Source: Parascedosporium putredinis (Eukaryota > Ascomycota > Sordariomycetes > Microascales > Microascaceae). From it: a stretch of 64,000 nucleotides of DNA. Of this stretch, positions 34,736 through 45,695 are shown one piece after another. The notes below the pieces were generated by a model, which saw only the letters and a list, made by a program, of their open reading frames with translations, had not been told where the DNA came from and ran no database searches. Location of the stretch: positions 2,294,001-2,358,000 of the forward strand of contig CASHTG010000015.1 of assembly GCA_949357655.1 (NCBI GenBank), written 5' to 3'. Positions within the stretch are counted from its first letter, which is position 1, and every line of letters starts with the position of its first letter. The translations under genes were made by a program, and so were the position numbers.

Positions 34736-37700
34736 TCACTTGATTTTGGAGATGCGCGAGGACCCCTTGACAGGCGACGGCAGAAGCTGGCAGAGCGCAT
34801 CTCGGTCTAGGTGGGAAAAGAAGAAAAGTTAGCAATGGCCACACCAAAGTACAGACAAAGGAGCCGCTCCGGGCAACAAGGACGCATGGTACGAGGCAAT
34901 AGATTGGGGGAGGGGGGAGGAAAGAAGAACCATAGCGCGAAAGGCACCCGCTTCGGGGCCGCGCCCACCATGAGAAAACGTACCTGCTTCGGACTCAAAC
35001 GTGATTGAGATGTCGTCATGCTCGCCAGGTATCTCAGGCAGGTCCAGACACACGAATGCAAAATCGTCTGTCTGCCCGCTGCTGTCCTTTTGCCTTCTTC
35101 CAGCATTCGAGGCAGCGGGAACTTGGCGTCCACAATCTTGAGTCCGGCTTTGCTACCCCGGCCGAATGCCTCAAATACATCTGTGCCCTTCAAAACGAAA
35201 CCCATGCAATGTCCGTGGTGGAAGTCTTCGAAGAAGACGAGCATCTGCATCACCGGATCTTGTTGTATCACCTGTATCCTCGTGCGGCCAGCCTCCCACT
35301 TCTTGTGGATGGGGACCACCATCCTGCGTCGTGCGATGGCGAAGGAAGTCGCCATTCCGTCGAAAAGGACCTTGAAGCCTGTCATGGCCTCTTGGAAGAC
35401 ATGGAGGTCCCCGAGCGACTGGAACGTGTACGATCGAACCGTTTGTGTCTTGGACAGGATCTGCAAGCCCTGCTGTACACTGGCGCAGGCCTCCTTGGAC
35501 ACGTGCGATTCCGACAGCGCCATGGTCAGGTCTGGCTGCGGCTGTCTCAGAATATGGAGCACCTTGGTCTGTCCGACTTCGAGCCGTAACTTAAATTCTC
35601 CTGGCGCCATGTTCATTCTATCCGTGACCGTTCCTATATTAAAGTCCATCCATAGCCGTAATCGATCCGACAAGACGGTGCGCGGCTCGTCTCCCTCGTT
35701 CTCGTCGTTGATGAGCTTGACCGCGGCCCACGGGAAAGTGTCCAAGCCAGCTAGACTCTCTGTGTCGCCCAACCTCTGCGTGATCTTGAATCCGGCCAGC
35801 GGTACCTTGCAGACGACAAGCTCGTCGTTTGCGACGCGAGCCCCCGTAAAGAGGAGGTGGAACTCCAAGCGCTCTTTTTCGTCCCGGAATGAAAGCACCA
35901 TGTGGCCTTTCTGCCTCCCATTGTCAAAACGTAAGTGGAGCGCCGGCAAGCCGCTGCTACCGCGCAAGAAGGTAAACTGGACCGGTTGAGATGGGATGTA
36001 TGCGTGGTTTACGCCGCTCAACGTCCTCGTCTTCGGCCCCGTGACGACGGCGAGACGGCACCCACGGTGTAGGCTCCGCGTGCCCCCAGCGACGGACTCC
36101 TTGTAGATTTTTTCAAAGAGGGCGACCTCGCAGTTTGTCTGCGCATCTTTGGGGAAAGCGCGGGATTGCGGGTCAGCATCCAGGTACTCAAAGGCAGGAA
36201 GAGTCGACCGGAATGTGACAAGCTCATCAGAGCGCGGGTATAGCGTTGACTGGACTTTTCGCCCAAAGTCGTACATGCTCCATAGCATGGAGAAGTCTTG
36301 TCGCGAGCAATGGATATCGAGCTTAAACCCGCGCGGCAACCGAACGTCGAGAACGTTGGCCTCCGGGACCCAACGTACATCTTCCCATGTGGGACCCAGG
36401 TTCTTGTTTCCTTGAATCCTAAGCTGAACCTGGCCGCTCTGACTCGACAAGAGAAAGGAGAGACTAGATTGGCTTTGCGGCCTCACAGTAGAAAGAAGGC
36501 AGGGCAGCGTCACGCGCTGCGATTCCATGCCCTGTTCCATTAAATACACATCAACAGCGATGCGACTGTAGTTGAAGTACTCGCCTACGTCGCCGAGAGG
36601 GAGAGACTCGAGGATGGTCATGTTCGGGCCGACGCGCTGTGTCATCGTCATCCCTGAACCTGCGGCGCCAGTCAGGAGAGCAATGACATCCTGGCTAAGC
36701 GGCGGGTACTCAATCCAGATGGACTTGTCGATTGTCTGGGGAGAAACGCCTCCTCTGGTGGTAGCAGGTTGTTCCTCTTCATCGAAACAGCGAGCTTCCT
36801 GAGGCTGGATAGTAGCCCTTGTCGGGCTTCCTCCTCTTCCATGCCCAGCTGCAAGCCCCGGGATTCCAGGAGCTCGGGAGTCGCTACCTCAAATATCCAA
36901 TACCCCTTGGCAAGGTTCGCATAGGCTTGCTGACGATCCATCTCAAGTTGCATCTGGGACTGTTGGGAACTGTCTCGGCTGCGAATAAACATTTCTAAAC
37001 CCATCCTTCCCTTGATAAACCACCATAGTGAGGCCCGTGCGAATTGGTCAGGGACTGAGGAGAGGATAGGCCGCACTGCCTCGGCATGAAGCCGGAAAAG
37101 TTCGAATAAATGTCTGACGCGGTCGACAAAGATGTTGAGCGCATCATCCGATGCGGCTTGCACCACGTCATGCATCCTAAGGGACTGGGAGCGGGACGCA
37201 CTACCAAAGGGGTCTGGGTAGCTAGCCAGGCTGCCCTGTCGAGAAAGGGAAAACACATTTGGCGAGATCGGGGGCGCGGTAGCCACCATGGGGGTAATGA
37301 GGCTACCCTGGCGCGAGGCCATGCCCGGCGCTGACGATTGCTGGCTGTACACGCTGGACGTTGCAGAGTCAAGAGACACGGGGCTCTGCGCATTAGCATG
37401 CGGGGGCGGGGCGGGTGCTGTCCTCGGTTGGTATCGATGACGGGCTGGGCATTTCGGAACCGGGGAGACTCGTATCGTTGCTGCGGGCTGTGTTCATCGG
37501 CAGTAGACGACTCGTCCCATTCCCCGTCGTTCGCGGCAGAGCCCGCGGATCTTGCAGCTTCGGCAAAGGCCCGCCCCTCGGCCTGCCTCATCTCGGCCTG
37601 TTGAATCTCAATAAAAGATCTCCTCCTCTCGTCCTTAGGCATAGACGTATCGAGGAACCTAGAAGTAGATGAGTTGCCGGGGTGATGGTATTACGCGAAT

Positions 37701-38287
37701 CAGTCGTGGGGGCGGGGGCGGCCGCGGCGAGCCGGGCTGTAGATGCTGTGTAGGGGCGTGCCAAGTCGCCCGTCGAGAAGCCGGTTGCCATTGTTGGTGA
37801 TGTCAGATTGCGACTGAGCTAACCGGGCGGGATTACGTGGAGATGGAGGGGCCGGGGGCGCAACATCTCTCTTGGCCTTTTGGCGAGATATCTCAATGGT
37901 GGGCTCGGGCCACTCGTCGCCGCCGATACCAATAACATCGGGCCTAGAGTCGACGAAGCGCACGAGCTGGCCCTTTCTATTCGGTACGGGTCGACGGGGG
38001 ATGAGACCCGGGCTATGGGGAGGCGGCCGTATGGGGAGGTTTTGGTTCGGCTGGTCCAATGTCAGTGCCTGCGGATAACGAGAGGCATTCGAAATATTGA
38101 GCTTGGGGAGGGCCCGACTGGCGGCGGCCGGCGGAGGAGGGACGGGGTGGGTGACGTCGAGGGTGTCGGAGGACGAGGTGTGGAGGAAATCGTTCAGGTC
38201 GGTCTGCTGGGTACCGTCGGGCTGTTTGTCTTTCCCATGGAAGAACTTCTTCATTAGGCGATTGCGCCTAGAGGAATCATTCTCCAT
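34736..38287 (-). CDS. Large conserved protein of unknown function (at least four frameshifts)
   Basis: This is a protein of roughly 1,100 residues that I cannot assign to a named family. It starts MENDSSRRNRLMKKFFHGKD at 38287. A proline-rich disordered N-terminal third is followed by MPKDERRRSFIEIQQAEMRQ and a helical block (DDALNIFVDRVRHLFELFRL, FARASLWWFIKGRMGLEMFI). After that comes a long beta-rich region including GPNMTILESLPLGDVGEYFN, VLDVRLPRGFKLDIHCSRQD and FEDFHHGHCMGFVLKG. A final intron (34807-34983; donor GTACGT, acceptor CTAG, branch GCTAAC) joins a short last exon ending at 34736 (SSRISKIK). Frames are broken by -1 slips near 35065, at 36744-36746 (T3 coding), near 37424, at 37679-37682 and perhaps near 37725, where the model is least certain. 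Transcription is divergent from the GRF gene across 4.9 kb. Confidence 0.75.
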
Positions 38288-38847
38288 GCTGGGTGGGGTG
38301 CTGTGGTGGGCGGCGGTGGTGGTTTGGTCAAGGTTTACTGTAGAGACGAGACGTCATGTGCGCGCATTCCTAAATCGTCCAAACGCGAGGGGGCAAGAGG
38401 TTGTTAGCAGTGACGAGAAAAGCGTGGGCGTGGCACGGCATGTGGGAGACATGGGCAGCAGGGTTTCTCCCCGATGGATACGTCAAGCAAAGGCCCAGCA
38501 AGCAACTCACCAAAGAGAAAGTAAAGTGAGAAAAGGAAGGCAGCAAAGACACAAAAGAAAGCAGGAAGGAACGAGGGGAAGACAAGGCAGCGAGTAGTGA
38601 GTAGTGGGCAGTGAGCAGGCTAGCCCAGAAGATAGGTAATAGACGGGATCAATTCAAGAAGAAGGAATGGGCAGGTAATACGTTTAGGGTTCAAAAAAGA
38701 GACTCGAGGTGGAAACGTAGGGGTGGGTGGGAGATTGTTTGAGGGATTGATGGACGGATCAATGGGGGGGTCTATCCGTGGTGTCGTAGTTGCGACTGGG
38801 GGCGGTGGTGCGGGGATGGTGTGGCGTGTGGTACTGAACACAGCGGG

Positions 38848-38877
38848 GTGCGTGGGTGCGTGGGTGCGTGGGTTCGT
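38848..38877. repeat. Tandem GTGCGTGG repeat
   Basis: About four short tandem units of GTGCGTGG, the last imperfect, lie in the 5' flank of the unknown-function gene. Confidence 0.75.
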
Positions 38878-39436
38878 GTCGTGTGGTGTCGTCAGATCAA
38901 TAAATTGTACGAGAGCCTTCTGGGCGTCAGCCATGCAAGTGGAAATGGTTACAATGCGCAGGCCCAGCTCGTGTTGCTAGCTGCTTGCCTCACTCGGGAC
39001 TCTTAAGTGTGGCGCTCGCTCCTGGTTGACGCTTGGTTTGACGGATCTTTGGCCACAAGGAGCTACTGTCCTCTCGAAATCCTGGAGGGTGTGGGTTGGG
39101 TGCCTGCGAGTGTGTGGGCGTGTGGGTTTGGTTCAATGTTCTGAGCAGGAAGGGCGAGTGGCGCCGCCTCGAACCGGAAACAATCAGAGGGAAAAAGAGG
39201 AGAACGAAACGACAGGTTAATCGGGAACTTGATGGGAGGGTGCAGCGACTGGACCCTCTTTGTGTATGAGTTGCCGGTATTGCCCAAGCACAACAGGCCG
39301 TCGTGTCCCCTCAACCGAGAGGGACCACTCTTCCACCCGCCAGCCAAGCTGAATCTCTCCAACGTCGAGAGCAGCGGGCCGGACGGAGCACAAGACTCCT
39401 AGCACTTGATCCCCGAGAGCGCAAGACACACGAACG

Positions 39437-39472
39437 GTGTGCAAGGTGTGCGAGGTGTGCAAGGCGTGCAAC
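39437..39472. repeat. Short tandem 9-mer repeat
   Basis: Four imperfect units of GTGTGCAAG lie in tandem. Confidence 0.75.
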
Positions 39473-40916
39473 GGGTAGCTCTACCCACATTAACGTCGGA
39501 GACGTTTTAAATCCCTGTCTTCCAGGTGCTCAATATTCTTATTATAGTCTCACCATGATTCGAGAACCTTACATGTAGCTTCCGTCTTCGGCATTCTTGT
39601 CCTAGCTCCAAAAACAAAGTGAGAAAGAAGAAAGAAAAGAAAGAAAAGAGAGAAAAAGAAAGCACCTTGTTTTCGTCCTGCTGGTGATACAAGCAAGGTC
39701 TCCGAGATGGTTAGAAAGTCCAGCCGCTTAGCTGTACATCAATGTATAAAATGATGGACGTCGTATTGACGAGCAGGAATCGTGGGAGAGAGCGAGGGGC
39801 TCGATGGGAAATACCCCGTTACCTAGTCTTTCTTCAATGCAGGCTAGCCTACTGCCTACAAGTAGAGTTCTCCTGCAAGGGATCTCATTCTCGGAGGATT
39901 AATGGCTCCTGATGAAGGCGAAAGGTTTCCAGGCTTGAATCAATCACTTGAGCAGCATATGCCCACGCCCTCCTACAACCATAGAAATTTGGACGTCTCT
40001 CGAGGCGACAGCGATTCTATGGGCCTGGCCGAAAGCCTGGAAATCACTGGGCTCTCACCCAGTCGCTTGGGCACGAACCAGACGAAAGAGGAGAGAGGCT
40101 GTTCCAAGTCATCTCGAAAAATACGAAACGGGGAGCCCTTGCTGACTCTGTCGATCCACATGACGAGAATGGCAGGATCATGGTTGATTTCAGCTAGCCC
40201 TCTTGGACACCGCGCGCTGCTGCCCCGTCATCCCCAACCACCAACGAGAATACAATACCCCAAAGCGCGGCAATCCTTAGATCAGATCCATCCGTCGTAG
40301 GTGCATGTACTGAGGTATATGTGACTCTTCTTAACGGGCTCAAGATGAAAAGTCTGCTACACTCTTTCCGCAAAGGCACGCACGTAGATAGTGACGGCCC
40401 ACGATACATCGAAACTTGGCTTCAAAGAGAACACCCAAGTCAGACTTGGCCCCTGACTTAATAGAAGGATTGTCAATGTTACCAATATTGTATTACCATT
40501 GATGTTTTCTGTTAGAGGCCATGTAGTTAGCCCCTTCCCCGAATTGGACCCTTGGTTCTTAGCGCCAAACGGAGAAAGAGCCGCGCAGGGCTAGCGCCAC
40601 CAGTTGGAGTCGTTAGGTCCCGTTGTCGCTGGATTTATTTCTACTTCCAGCCGTGAGCGTGAGCATGACAGAGCTAGCTGACTGCTCCAAAGAAATGTCT
40701 TGTCAGTCGAGGACGGCTTGTCTGTCCCTGTCGATCCTAGTCAGACGGCAGACACTAGCCAGTGTTGACAAACGGCGAGTCCATTACTCTTCTTTTCTTT
40801 TTCACCTTTGGTTAGGATGCCGGAAACATCTTCTCCACGATGCGGCAGAAGTTTGGTTTTGGTCAGGCACCCAATTTTTTTAATGTACACAGATCCAATG
40901 GATGTGTTATCACGTC

Positions 40917-40937
40917 GTGTGTGTGTGTGTGTGTGTG
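40917..40937. repeat. GT dinucleotide repeat
   Basis: About ten GT units form a microsatellite in intergenic DNA. Confidence 0.9.
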
Positions 40938-43202
40938 GCCAGAGGGCTGACCCTTTACGGGGACGCCAGTTCCTTGAACCTCTAAGAATAGAACAATCGA
41001 TACGTCCATACAATCAATAGCTCCATTACTTGTATGTACCCGAGAGGGCCAAATTTGGCCAGCAATCCAAGCGATCGTGAAATACAACGATCGAAGGACA
41101 CAGAATCAAGGTTCTGAACTTTTTAATACGATTGCCAGTAAAGGCCCCATGTAAACCCACCACAAGGTAGGAAACACGGTGGCGAGACCCTCAATGCTAG
41201 GAAGCAACGAGTCTTCGAACCCGAAGGAACATTCATTCGATTGCTGACCCCGGCGCCCCACTTCCAGTGGTTCGAAGCTTCCAGGGAGCGATAAATTAAG
41301 AACAAGTCTTTGTAATGCTCAGTCACAGGTTTCCATGTGATGGGCGGCCCTTTCAACACTGGGACCGGTTTCGTCTTCTTTAATGAGGGTGTCTTGCTGT
41401 CCGGTCTATTTGTCTTGTGTGCGCAATTATATGCCCGTATGTGTGCACATGTGTGTGTGCATGTGCGCACATAGATCCATCAATGGATGGATGGATCCAG
41501 ACTGGAAATGTGTGTTTGTTCGGGAGAGAGAGAAGAGAGAGAGAGCGGGAGAAGGAAGCAGCGATCCCACCCAATTTTGTCAACTCATGTACATGTACTG
41601 CGAGATGGATCCGATGACGCAGCGGGCTGCCAACAGCACAGAGGCATTATTGGAGAAATTGGGAGAAAAAGAGAAGGGTGGAAACGACCTCGTCCCTAAG
41701 CCACGGGAAAAGTGGATTTACTCGCGCTTTAGCATTGATAAGAGTGCAGTTAATCCAAAGTCTTCCCACCTCTTGATGCAGGATCATTTGGCTATCTGTT
41801 TTCGAAAGGGGAGTCCTCGCAGGATATTCTCTTGAATGCGGATGGGAGACGGGACTCGAGCGCGTCGAGAGCGACATGGAGCCAGCCTCGATTCCGCCCG
41901 GTGGATAATGCCAGCCGAGTTTGAGTAGTGGAATGATGAAACAAGAAAAGAACAAACTCCGAGCCAGGCCCACGATCACCCACGCATTACGTGTACTTCC
42001 ATCAGGCGTGTGGGTAGCCCTGCTCTCATTCGCGATGAGAGATGAGATAGTGTCACCCCGAAGGTTGATCCTCCTCAAGTCGTCCTGTCCGAACAGGGGG
42101 TCCATCAGCGATTTCCCGCTGTGCGATGGGCCTGGGAGGGTTTCAGCGGAACAAGATCTGCGGGAAACCTGGTTTGCGGCTCCGGATTGTCGCGTGCCTG
42201 GACCGCGGATGGTTCGTTAATTAACGTTGCTCTTCTTGATTTTCGCCTCATGCTGGCTCCCTCCCACTCCCGACGAAGCCAGGGGTGAGCTTGGGTCGTC
42301 CCGAACCAAACCCCAAGAACATTGAGGTTCGATGGTATCATCAACATCACCGCCTACATGTACATATTAAAAAGGGAAAATTCCGCCCTCAGTGTGAGAA
42401 TTCATGTCGCACCCCAAGCCACAATTATCATCGATCGCATCAACGAGCTCCGTTGCCGCCCGGTGCGCATGGCAACCGCTTTCTTGGTGAGGGCTGCAAG
42501 GGCAAGGGGGGCTAGTTCCACTTCCATCTCCAACCCTCGTTGGTTCGATCACCAAACAGCCCAGACTGGGGGAAGCAAGGATGTTGGGCCACACAGCCTT
42601 CTAACCCCTCCTTACCCGCCCAACCTCCAGCCCCAGCCCCAGCCTCAACCCAAACTGCAGCCCCTCATCCGACGGGAAGCTGCCGCACCACCAGCGGCTT
42701 GAGGGCTGGCCACGGCCATTTAAAAGTATATGCAAGTAAAAGCAAAGGCTGGGCTGTTTCTACACTTTAGCAGCTCGCGCTGGCACGGCCTCATCATGAT
42801 CGGGGTCTCTCATCTGCAAGTCTGTGTGATATTGTAACCATTTACACTCTGGGCTCAGCCCGCGCACCCTTGTCTGGATCACTTCATGTCGACCAGCAGG
42901 CCAGCTGCAGGATACCCCGCCCGACACGCCCAGATCCCGAAGGGCGAGGAGCCAAAGGGATGAAAGGAAAGCAAATTATACCTTTCTTGGCCCTTCATCA
43001 TCATTCATAAAGTGTGGGAGACGTTCCCCAATCGTACCTTCCTCGAGGAGCTGCCTCTTATTAAAGTTCTGACCTCCCGCAACTGCAACCAACCATCCTC
43101 AATGTGAAAAAGCCCTCGCCGAGCACAACGGCGCCAGTTCCTTTTTTTCTTTTTCTCTTTTCTCGCGCTTTGCTCTCCTCCCTTGCCAACTTCCCGAGAC
43201 AA

Positions 43203-44800
43203 ATGTTCCCACGACGGAACCGCCCGGGACTTATAAGTCAAACCACGCCGACCGAAAAACCCGCGGAAACAGACCAGAGGCCCACGTCCCCGAACCCCAC
43301 GACGCAAGCTCCCCAGCCAGGCCAGTCACCACCTTCGACGCCCAGCCCGAAGAAGTCAACTGCGAGGTACGGTAACTTCGAGAACAATTCGTGGTATTGT
43401 ATGTTGCTCCTCCGCCACCTCACCCACTGACCCACCCGTGAACACACACTTTCATCCCGCTTTCGACCCACATAACTCTCTGCGGGCTCTAGTCTTAGCC
43501 TCAGAGCCGCGCGTGGCTGCTCCGGGCTACTACTGGTGCCCATCCTGCCAACCAAGGAAGAGGAAAGAACGAAAACGCCTGAAAACTATCGAGCTAACGC
43601 AAGCATCCGCGAGTAGGCAATTGCAAACCGCGCATAAAAGCTGTTGTGCGTCGGTCTAGGCAAGATAACGTGAACCGCGATCGCTGCTTTCACTCTTGTC
43701 GTTTGGGTAAAGATCAAGGTTGCGGGTTCTTCCTCTGGCTCGACGAGGCGGAGGAACTTCGCGAGAACTACGGCGTCAACGGGGATCCCGATCCCATGTC
43801 TACAAGGAAGAGAAATCAGGAGAGTATTCGCAAGTATCTAGAGGTCCGGCCCGCAAGCCAGCCCTCGTCCCAGGAAGAGCCAGACACCCCAACGCGGAGA
43901 CCCCGCAACCGCGCCGAGGGCGACCTCACGACCGTTCCCTTTCCGCTTGTCACCCCGATCAAGCTCGAGCCAGAAGACGACGACGCCAACGACGGGATAT
44001 TCGCGGTCCCTGCGGGTATATTGCTCGAGCAACGACCAGCAAGACCAAGACCATCCACACCCCCACCCCGCACCGCGGACCCCGCCATGCCCATCACCCC
44101 GGCAAACCTAGCGGCTTCCGTCGTTACCCCGTCTCGGAGCAAGAGGAGACGGGAAGAGGATCTAGACCAGGAGCCAGAGTGGCAAGAATTTTCATCCGAC
44201 GAAGAGAGGGAGTTCTTCGCCCTTGCCGATAGCGCCGTCAAACCCACCAACGGCTCTGCTGGACCCCTGGATCCGCTATCTAGCCCTGCCGTCGCTCGAA
44301 CCCTCACCGTCGATGGCCTCTCTACACCGGTGACGAATCAAAAGATGGCCGCCCCGCCTCCCGTCCCCGTCCCCGGCCCCGTCCCCGGCTCACTCGCAGC
44401 CAAGCGCCAAAGGATCCAGCCATCTCCCTATGCGGCGTCGAGCTCTCGACTGCAGTCCGCCCCTCACCTCAACCGTGGTCAAGACCCAGCGGCGCCCGGC
44501 GACCAGGACATCCTGGGCCCCGAGGAAGCCGAGATCACCGGCATCATGGCCCTGCTCAAGACTCACAACTCACCTCCCGCAGTTTGCAACGCCGTGCGAT
44601 CCACATTCGATAGATTCGCCATGAGGATAGCCTCGGCGAGGACCGAAAAGAGGTTGGCCCAGGCCGCGGTAGAAGACAGGGATGAGAGGATCGCCCGGCT
44701 GCAGGCGAAGTTGCGGGATCTGGAAAACTCCGTCCGCGAGCAGCGGGAGGCCCGCGCGAGCACGAGGGGCCTCCTACTAGAGATGTACCAAAACATATGA
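43203..44800 (+). CDS. GRF-type zinc finger protein with C-terminal coiled coil
   Basis: This is an intact two-exon gene, 43203-43398 and 43617-44800, giving 459 residues. The intron is long (218 bp) with donor GTATGT, branch CTAAC and acceptor GTAG. The join gives SWYCNCKPRIKAVV, the start of a GRF-type zinc finger, continued by DRCFHSC and DQGCGFFLWLDEAEE. The Cys pattern and CGFFLW ending fit zf-GRF, a finger that binds single-stranded DNA or RNA in topoisomerase 3, APE2 and NEIL3. However, the usual GR-F/Y-C core is replaced by RDRCFHSC, so the match is divergent. After the finger the protein is disordered and Pro/Ser-rich. It ends in a predicted coiled coil (AAVEDRDERIARLQAKLRDL). The start at 43203 is chosen from context; an in-frame ATG at 43104 would add 33 residues. 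It is convergent with SDH1. Confidence 0.8.
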
Positions 44801-45695
44801 ACTTGGTGGGAGGGCGTGCGGTGGACAAGTGCTTGGAGACTGGAGAGGCATCTATGTTGTGTGCGTTGGAAATTATTTTGCAAGGACGATTTTGTTTTAT
44901 AGTCATTTCATATACCCTACCATTAGCCTCGTGTTTCAAAGAATCGATTTTCCTCTCGTGTCATCTTTTGCGACATTCCTAAATCTCCTATCCGTTTCTA
45001 GATGTACAAGATCTACTTGGAGCACCCATGGGGTTTCGGGGAAAGGGCGATAGAGTATAAGGGACGGTAATATACGGGATCTAGGCCCATCCCCCATGAT
45101 TGCGAAGCAATGGGGGTCGCTTGGCCGCTGACTAGAATCTAATATCAGACATCTCCCTTGGGTCACGAATATGATGGATGCTATCACTAAGCCAGGGTAG
45201 ATTGCGGTCTATATATGGATATGGTCTACAACTATATAGTGAAGAATGAGCAAGTAAAAAGAAAAAAAGAGCCAAAGAATAAAGGAAAAGACATATTCCG
45301 TGGTGACAAGATATGGTAAATGCAAATTCAAATTTATCCCTATCTTGTCATTACGGGATTTGTTTTATACAGAAAATGTTGGATGCTCCTTCCTGCCGCC
45401 CCTCCAAACCACGTCTTGCCTTTCTCATCCGGCACTCGATCCGGCTCCCTCCCCTCCGTTGTCGGCTCCGTTCCCAAGTCTAACATAGTAAAAGAAGGAT
45501 GACAAGTTATCATATGGTTTCAATAAGGAAAGAGAAAAAAAGTCGACAAACACCCCAATAATGTGTTGATGAGCGCCCCTTCACCTCCAGAGTTTCCCAG
45601 ATACTTTTGTTGTTGTTAGCCGGAAATGCCAGCCACTCGCATCACCATCGGCCCTCACCCACATGCCTCGGCTCCGAGTTTTCTTTTAGGTCTAT
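44801..45695. other. Convergent 3' flanks of GRF and SDH1 genes
   Basis: AT-richer intergenic sequence between convergent stop codons. No gene is supported. Confidence 0.45.

Larger units (their letters stand above)
38288..43202. other. Gene-poor interval between two divergent genes
   Basis: About 4.9 kb with no gene I can support. It contains tandem GTGCGTGG units (38848-38877), 9-mer GTGTGCAAG-like units (39437-39472), a GT repeat (40917-40937), TG-rich sequence near 41430-41470 and several GGATGGAT motifs. Open frames at 38620-38934 (-), 39902-40300 (+) and 41383-41835 (+) look fortuitous. Confidence 0.4.

Noticed and set aside
38620..38934. Minus-strand open frame starting MADAQKALVQFIDL upstream of the unknown large protein
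   Set aside because: After the first residues it is Thr/Pro-rich sequence coded by tandem GT-rich repeats, with no domain. More likely leader or promoter of the downstream gene.
39902..40300. Plus-strand open frame of 132 codons
   Set aside because: No domain, no supporting splice sites; probably chance.
41180..41240. TTCGAACCC string resembling a tRNA T arm
   Set aside because: No matching acceptor or D arm within tRNA distance on either strand.
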